Below are positions 61,842 through 64,000 of a DNA stretch of 64,000 nucleotides, piece after piece. Position numbers and translations under genes: made by a program. The notes under the pieces are model-generated. The model was given only the letters and a program-made list of their open reading frames with translations, had not been told where the DNA came from and made no database searches. Source of the stretch: CAYRTV01 sp964505785. Lineage in GTDB: Bacteria; Acidobacteriota; Aminicenantia; Aminicenantales; Aminicenantaceae. Location: contig CAZDJZ010000007.1 in the NCBI GenBank assembly GCA_964505785.1, forward strand, positions 1-64,000, in the 5' to 3' direction. Each line of letters opens with the position of its first letter. The first letter of the stretch is position 1.

Positions 61842-61994
61842 ATGGATGCTGTTCTGGGAATAATTTTTCTTTTTGTGTCTCTGGCCCTGCTTATATCCAT
61901 CACTGTCTGGAGCCGAAGAATTATTAAATTCATCCATGAAAACGATCTCAAATCTGCAAGGGAAATTTTAAAGGCCTGGTATGAAAGAAAATAG
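61842..61994 (+). CDS. Small membrane protein (50 aa)
   Basis: MDAVLGIIFLFVSLALLISI begins a 50-residue protein with one membrane helix (about 4-23) followed by a basic/amphipathic tail (SRRIIKFIHENDLKSAREIL). GGAGTGAAAC lies directly before the ATG, an excellent site. The stop codon overlaps the start of the amino-acid permease (ATG at 61981 is inside the last codons, different frame). Not recognised as a named family. Such small helices can be regulatory subunits of transporters; the coupling to the permease favours this, but it is inference. Confidence 0.7.
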   Translation: MDAVLGIIFLFVSLALLISITVWSRRIIKFIHENDLKSAREILKAWYERK

Positions 61995-64000
61995 CAGCCA
62001 TTCAATTATCTCAACAGAACTGTCCCGAGACTTGAAGCTCTTCCATATCACGATGATGGGGCTGGGAATGATGATCGGTGCCGGCGTTTTCCTGGGAATA
62101 GGCAACGCTGTCGGCGTAGCCGGCCCCGGCGGAGTCCTCCTTACTTTTGCATTCAACGGGGTTATTGCGATTTTCACAGCCCTTTCTTATGCAGAGCTGA
62201 GTTCAGCTGTTCCTAATGCCGGCGGCGCTTATAATTTTGCCAGACTGGCATTTGGGCGTGCCACAAGTTTTTCCGGCGGCTGGATGGAATGGTTTGCTTC
62301 CAGTGTCGCCGGCAGTCTCTACGCCGTCACCTTTGCGATTTATACCGTTCGCTACCTTGAAGGTTTGGGTTTTATCGATTGGGTCCCTTTTTCGATCTAT
62401 GCGACAGAAAAAATCATGGCGTTTTTAATCGCTGTTTTTTTCCTCTTCATCAATTACAGAGGAGCCGCGGAAACCGGTAAGATCGGGGCTCTTTTCACTT
62501 TGGGACAGACACTTTTTCTGTTATTTATCGGCGTTATCGGAATCGTCGTCGTAGCCGCCGACCCTTCCCGCCTGGAAAATTTCACTCCCTTTCTCCCCTT
62601 AGGGTGGGACAAACTGCTGGTAACTATGGGATTTACTTATGTAGCGTTCGAAGGATATGAAGTTATCGCCCAAGCCGGGGATGAGACTATCAATCCTAAA
62701 AGGAATCTTCCCAAAGCCATGATATATTCCGTCACTCTGGTGACAATTACTTATGTAGCCGTAGCTTTTGCTTCCATCATAGCTGTCAAGGCCGGCTCCC
62801 CGGGAGTGGAAGGTGCCCCCTGGCAATGGATCGGGAGTTTTCAAGAAAGGGGCTTCGGAGAAGCTGTTTCCCGGCTGCTGCCCATGGGTAATTTTTTGCT
62901 AACCCTGGCGGTCATATTTGCTTCCGTTTCCGCCCTCAATGCCACTATTTTTTCCGCCACCCGTGCCTCTTATGCACTCGGCCGGGACCGGATGCTGCCT
63001 GCATTTTTCGCCCGCATTTCAAAAAAACAAAAAACACCTTGGGTTGCATTGGTATTCACCGGCTGCATTGTGATTTGTGTGGCGGTCCTCCTGCCCACCA
63101 AAGACGTCGCCTCAAGTGCGAGCATCATGTTTCTCTTTCTCTTTTTTCTGGTTAACCTCAGTGTTATCCGTATTCGGCTGAATATGGGGGATGAACTCAA
63201 TTACGGCTTCATTATGCCCTTTTTTCCCTGGCCGCCCATTATCGCCGTCATTTTACAGGGTATTCTCGCCGTTTGGCTGGTCCATATGAGCATGATCGCC
63301 TGGATCATTGCTCCTCTGTGGATTTTAAGCGGAATGGCTATCTATGCTTTATATTCCCGTTCACATGCGGTTTCCACCCCGGATGAGATTCGGGTGATTG
63401 AAGAAGAAAAGGCACCGCCTTCAGACCAGTATCAAATCATGGTCTCTGTCGCCAATCCGGACAATGCGCTTTCCATGGTGAAAACCACCTATGTGCTGGG
63501 GGAAGCCAAAAACGCCCAAATCAATTTACTGCATATGGTTCCGGTTCCTGAGGAAGTACCGCTCTCCGACGCTGAAAAATTTATGATGGAGGGCAAGGAA
63601 GCCATTGTCGAAGCCATGTTGTCTCTCATTCTGAAATTTCCCATCACCACTACCATCCGGTATTGCCGGAACATCGCCCGCGGAATATTAAGTGCGCTCA
63701 AAGAAAAGAAGGTCAATCTGCTGATTATGGGATGGCATGGAAAACCCCGCAGTTCCGCCTTCAGGCTGGGCCGCACAATCGATTATATTATGGAACGTGC
63801 TCATTCCAATGTCCTGATTCTCAAGGGCTGCAGCTATAAGGCATATAAAAGGATTTTAGTACCTGTCGCCGGAGGTCCCAACAGCGCTTTTGCTCTGGAA
63901 GTCGCAAGTATTCTAGCCGAAAGAGACAACAGCTCCGTTACCGCTCTAATGGTTAATGCCGATAAAAAAGATGGTGGCCTTCATAATCTTCCCGAACTGC
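61981..64000 (+). CDS. APC-family amino-acid permease with C-terminal universal-stress-protein domains (partial at window end)
   Basis: An open reading frame of 673 codons still open at the window end. Residues about 18-460 form an APC-superfamily transporter: MMGLGMMIGAGVFLGIGNAV, GAYNFARLAFGRATSFSGGW, FVAFEGYEVIAQAGDET, NATIFSATRASYALGRDRML. From about 480 a universal-stress-protein (USP) domain follows (YQIMVSVANPDNALSMV, LIMGWHGKPRSSAFRLGRTI, VLILKG), and a second USP domain begins at about 620 (RILVPVAGGPNSAFALEVA). This fusion occurs in archaea and anaerobic bacteria and probably adds ATP/nucleotide sensing. The start overlaps the small membrane protein gene, in a different frame. Substrate unknown. 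Confidence 0.88.
   Translation, partial: MKENSSHSIISTELSRDLKLFHITMMGLGMMIGAGVFLGIGNAVGVAGPGGVLLTFAFNGVIAIFTALSYAELSSAVPNAGGAYNFARLAFGRATSFSGGWMEWFASSVAGSLYAVTFAIYTVRYLEGLGFIDWVPFSIYATEKIMAFLIAVFFLFINYRGAAETGKIGALFTLGQTLFLLFIGVIGIVVVAADPSRLENFTPFLPLGWDKLLVTMGFTYVAFEGYEVIAQAGDETINPKRNLPKAMIYSVTLVTITYVAVAFASIIAVKAGSPGVEGAPWQWIGSFQERGFGEAVSRLLPMGNFLLTLAVIFASVSALNATIFSATRASYALGRDRMLPAFFARISKKQKTPWVALVFTGCIVICVAVLLPTKDVASSASIMFLFLFFLVNLSVIRIRLNMGDELNYGFIMPFFPWPPIIAVILQGILAVWLVHMSMIAWIIAPLWILSGMAIYALYSRSHAVSTPDEIRVIEEEKAPPSDQYQIMVSVANPDNALSMVKTTYVLGEAKNAQINLLHMVPVPEEVPLSDAEKFMMEGKEAIVEAMLSLILKFPITTTIRYCRNIARGILSALKEKKVNLLIMGWHGKPRSSAFRLGRTIDYIMERAHSNVLILKGCSYKAYKRILVPVAGGPNSAFALEVASILAERDNSSVTALMVNADKKDGGLHNLPEL

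Overview
The window (about 49-50 % GC by eye) reads as chromosomal DNA of a Gram-negative-type bacterium. It shows exported proteins with beta-barrel-like ends, several lipoprotein signal peptides, a Tat substrate plus TatA, and menaquinone-type genes (UbiE/MenG, a UbiA prenyltransferase, a MenC-type enzyme). The mix of large exported BNR-repeat and M14 peptidase proteins, a CBM9/DUF5916-type outer-membrane protein, LarA, hydantoinase-like HyuA/HyuB and many short dispersed repeats would fit an anaerobic heterotroph such as Acidobacteriota/Aminicenantia. That placement is inference from gene content only. No rRNA, tRNA, CRISPR array, transposase or phage gene was recognised.

Layout. 1-5.7 kb: UbiE methyltransferase, UbiA prenyltransferase, an exported barrel-like protein, an aldo/keto reductase with a ferredoxin-like tail and a radical SAM protein, all on the minus strand. 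6-9.4 kb: a minus-strand operon argF - omega-amidase-like nitrilase - GYD protein - methionine-type aminotransferase. 9.7-14 kb: a ten-Asp-box exported protein, a GNAT, and a ZraP/Spy-like protein behind a near-perfect sigma-54 promoter. 14.4-17.5 kb: a Lon-like protease behind a long perfect inverted repeat, and a DNA-3-methyladenine glycosylase. 17.7-26.5 kb: M14 carboxypeptidase, hyuA, hyuB, purM and a lipoprotein homologous to glutamate racemase. 26.8-31.6 kb: a GlcD-GlcF fusion with a Met/Pro-rich tail, an antitoxin with a decayed RelE-type toxin, and a MenC/N-acylamino-acid racemase. 31.9-38 kb: two glycosyltransferases, a GT-C-like membrane protein and TsaD. 38-50 kb: repeats, a Tat-exported DUF362 protein, a small operon with mtnA, an SH3-type lipoprotein, LepA, a ROK kinase, a coiled-coil methyltransferase and TatA. 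50-64 kb: a CBM9/DUF5916 outer-membrane protein; a tightly overlapping five-gene operon (SGNH - MBOAT - acyl carrier protein - fatty-acyl-AMP ligase - B12-type radical SAM); LarA; a lipoprotein alkaline phosphatase; a 50-residue membrane protein; and an amino-acid permease with universal-stress-protein domains cut by the window end.

How it fits together. Protein and amino-acid use is a theme (M14 peptidase, HyuAB, racemase-like proteins, permease), as are methionine salvage (MtnA, aminotransferase, omega-amidase) and lactate use (LarA, GlcDF fusion). The most novel candidate is the operon at 53.0-58.7 kb. It has the part list of the Dlt D-alanylation system (carrier, ligase, MBOAT, SGNH protein), but with a fatty-acyl-AMP ligase and a radical SAM enzyme, which suggests a trans-envelope acylation pathway with an unknown acyl group and acceptor. 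The intergenic DNA is rich in organised repeats: a 122-126 bp element with TGTCATCC/GGATGACA ends (six full copies), a composite palindromic element, a 324-bp tandem duplication, a 21-bp inverted repeat family and 7- and 9-bp arrays.
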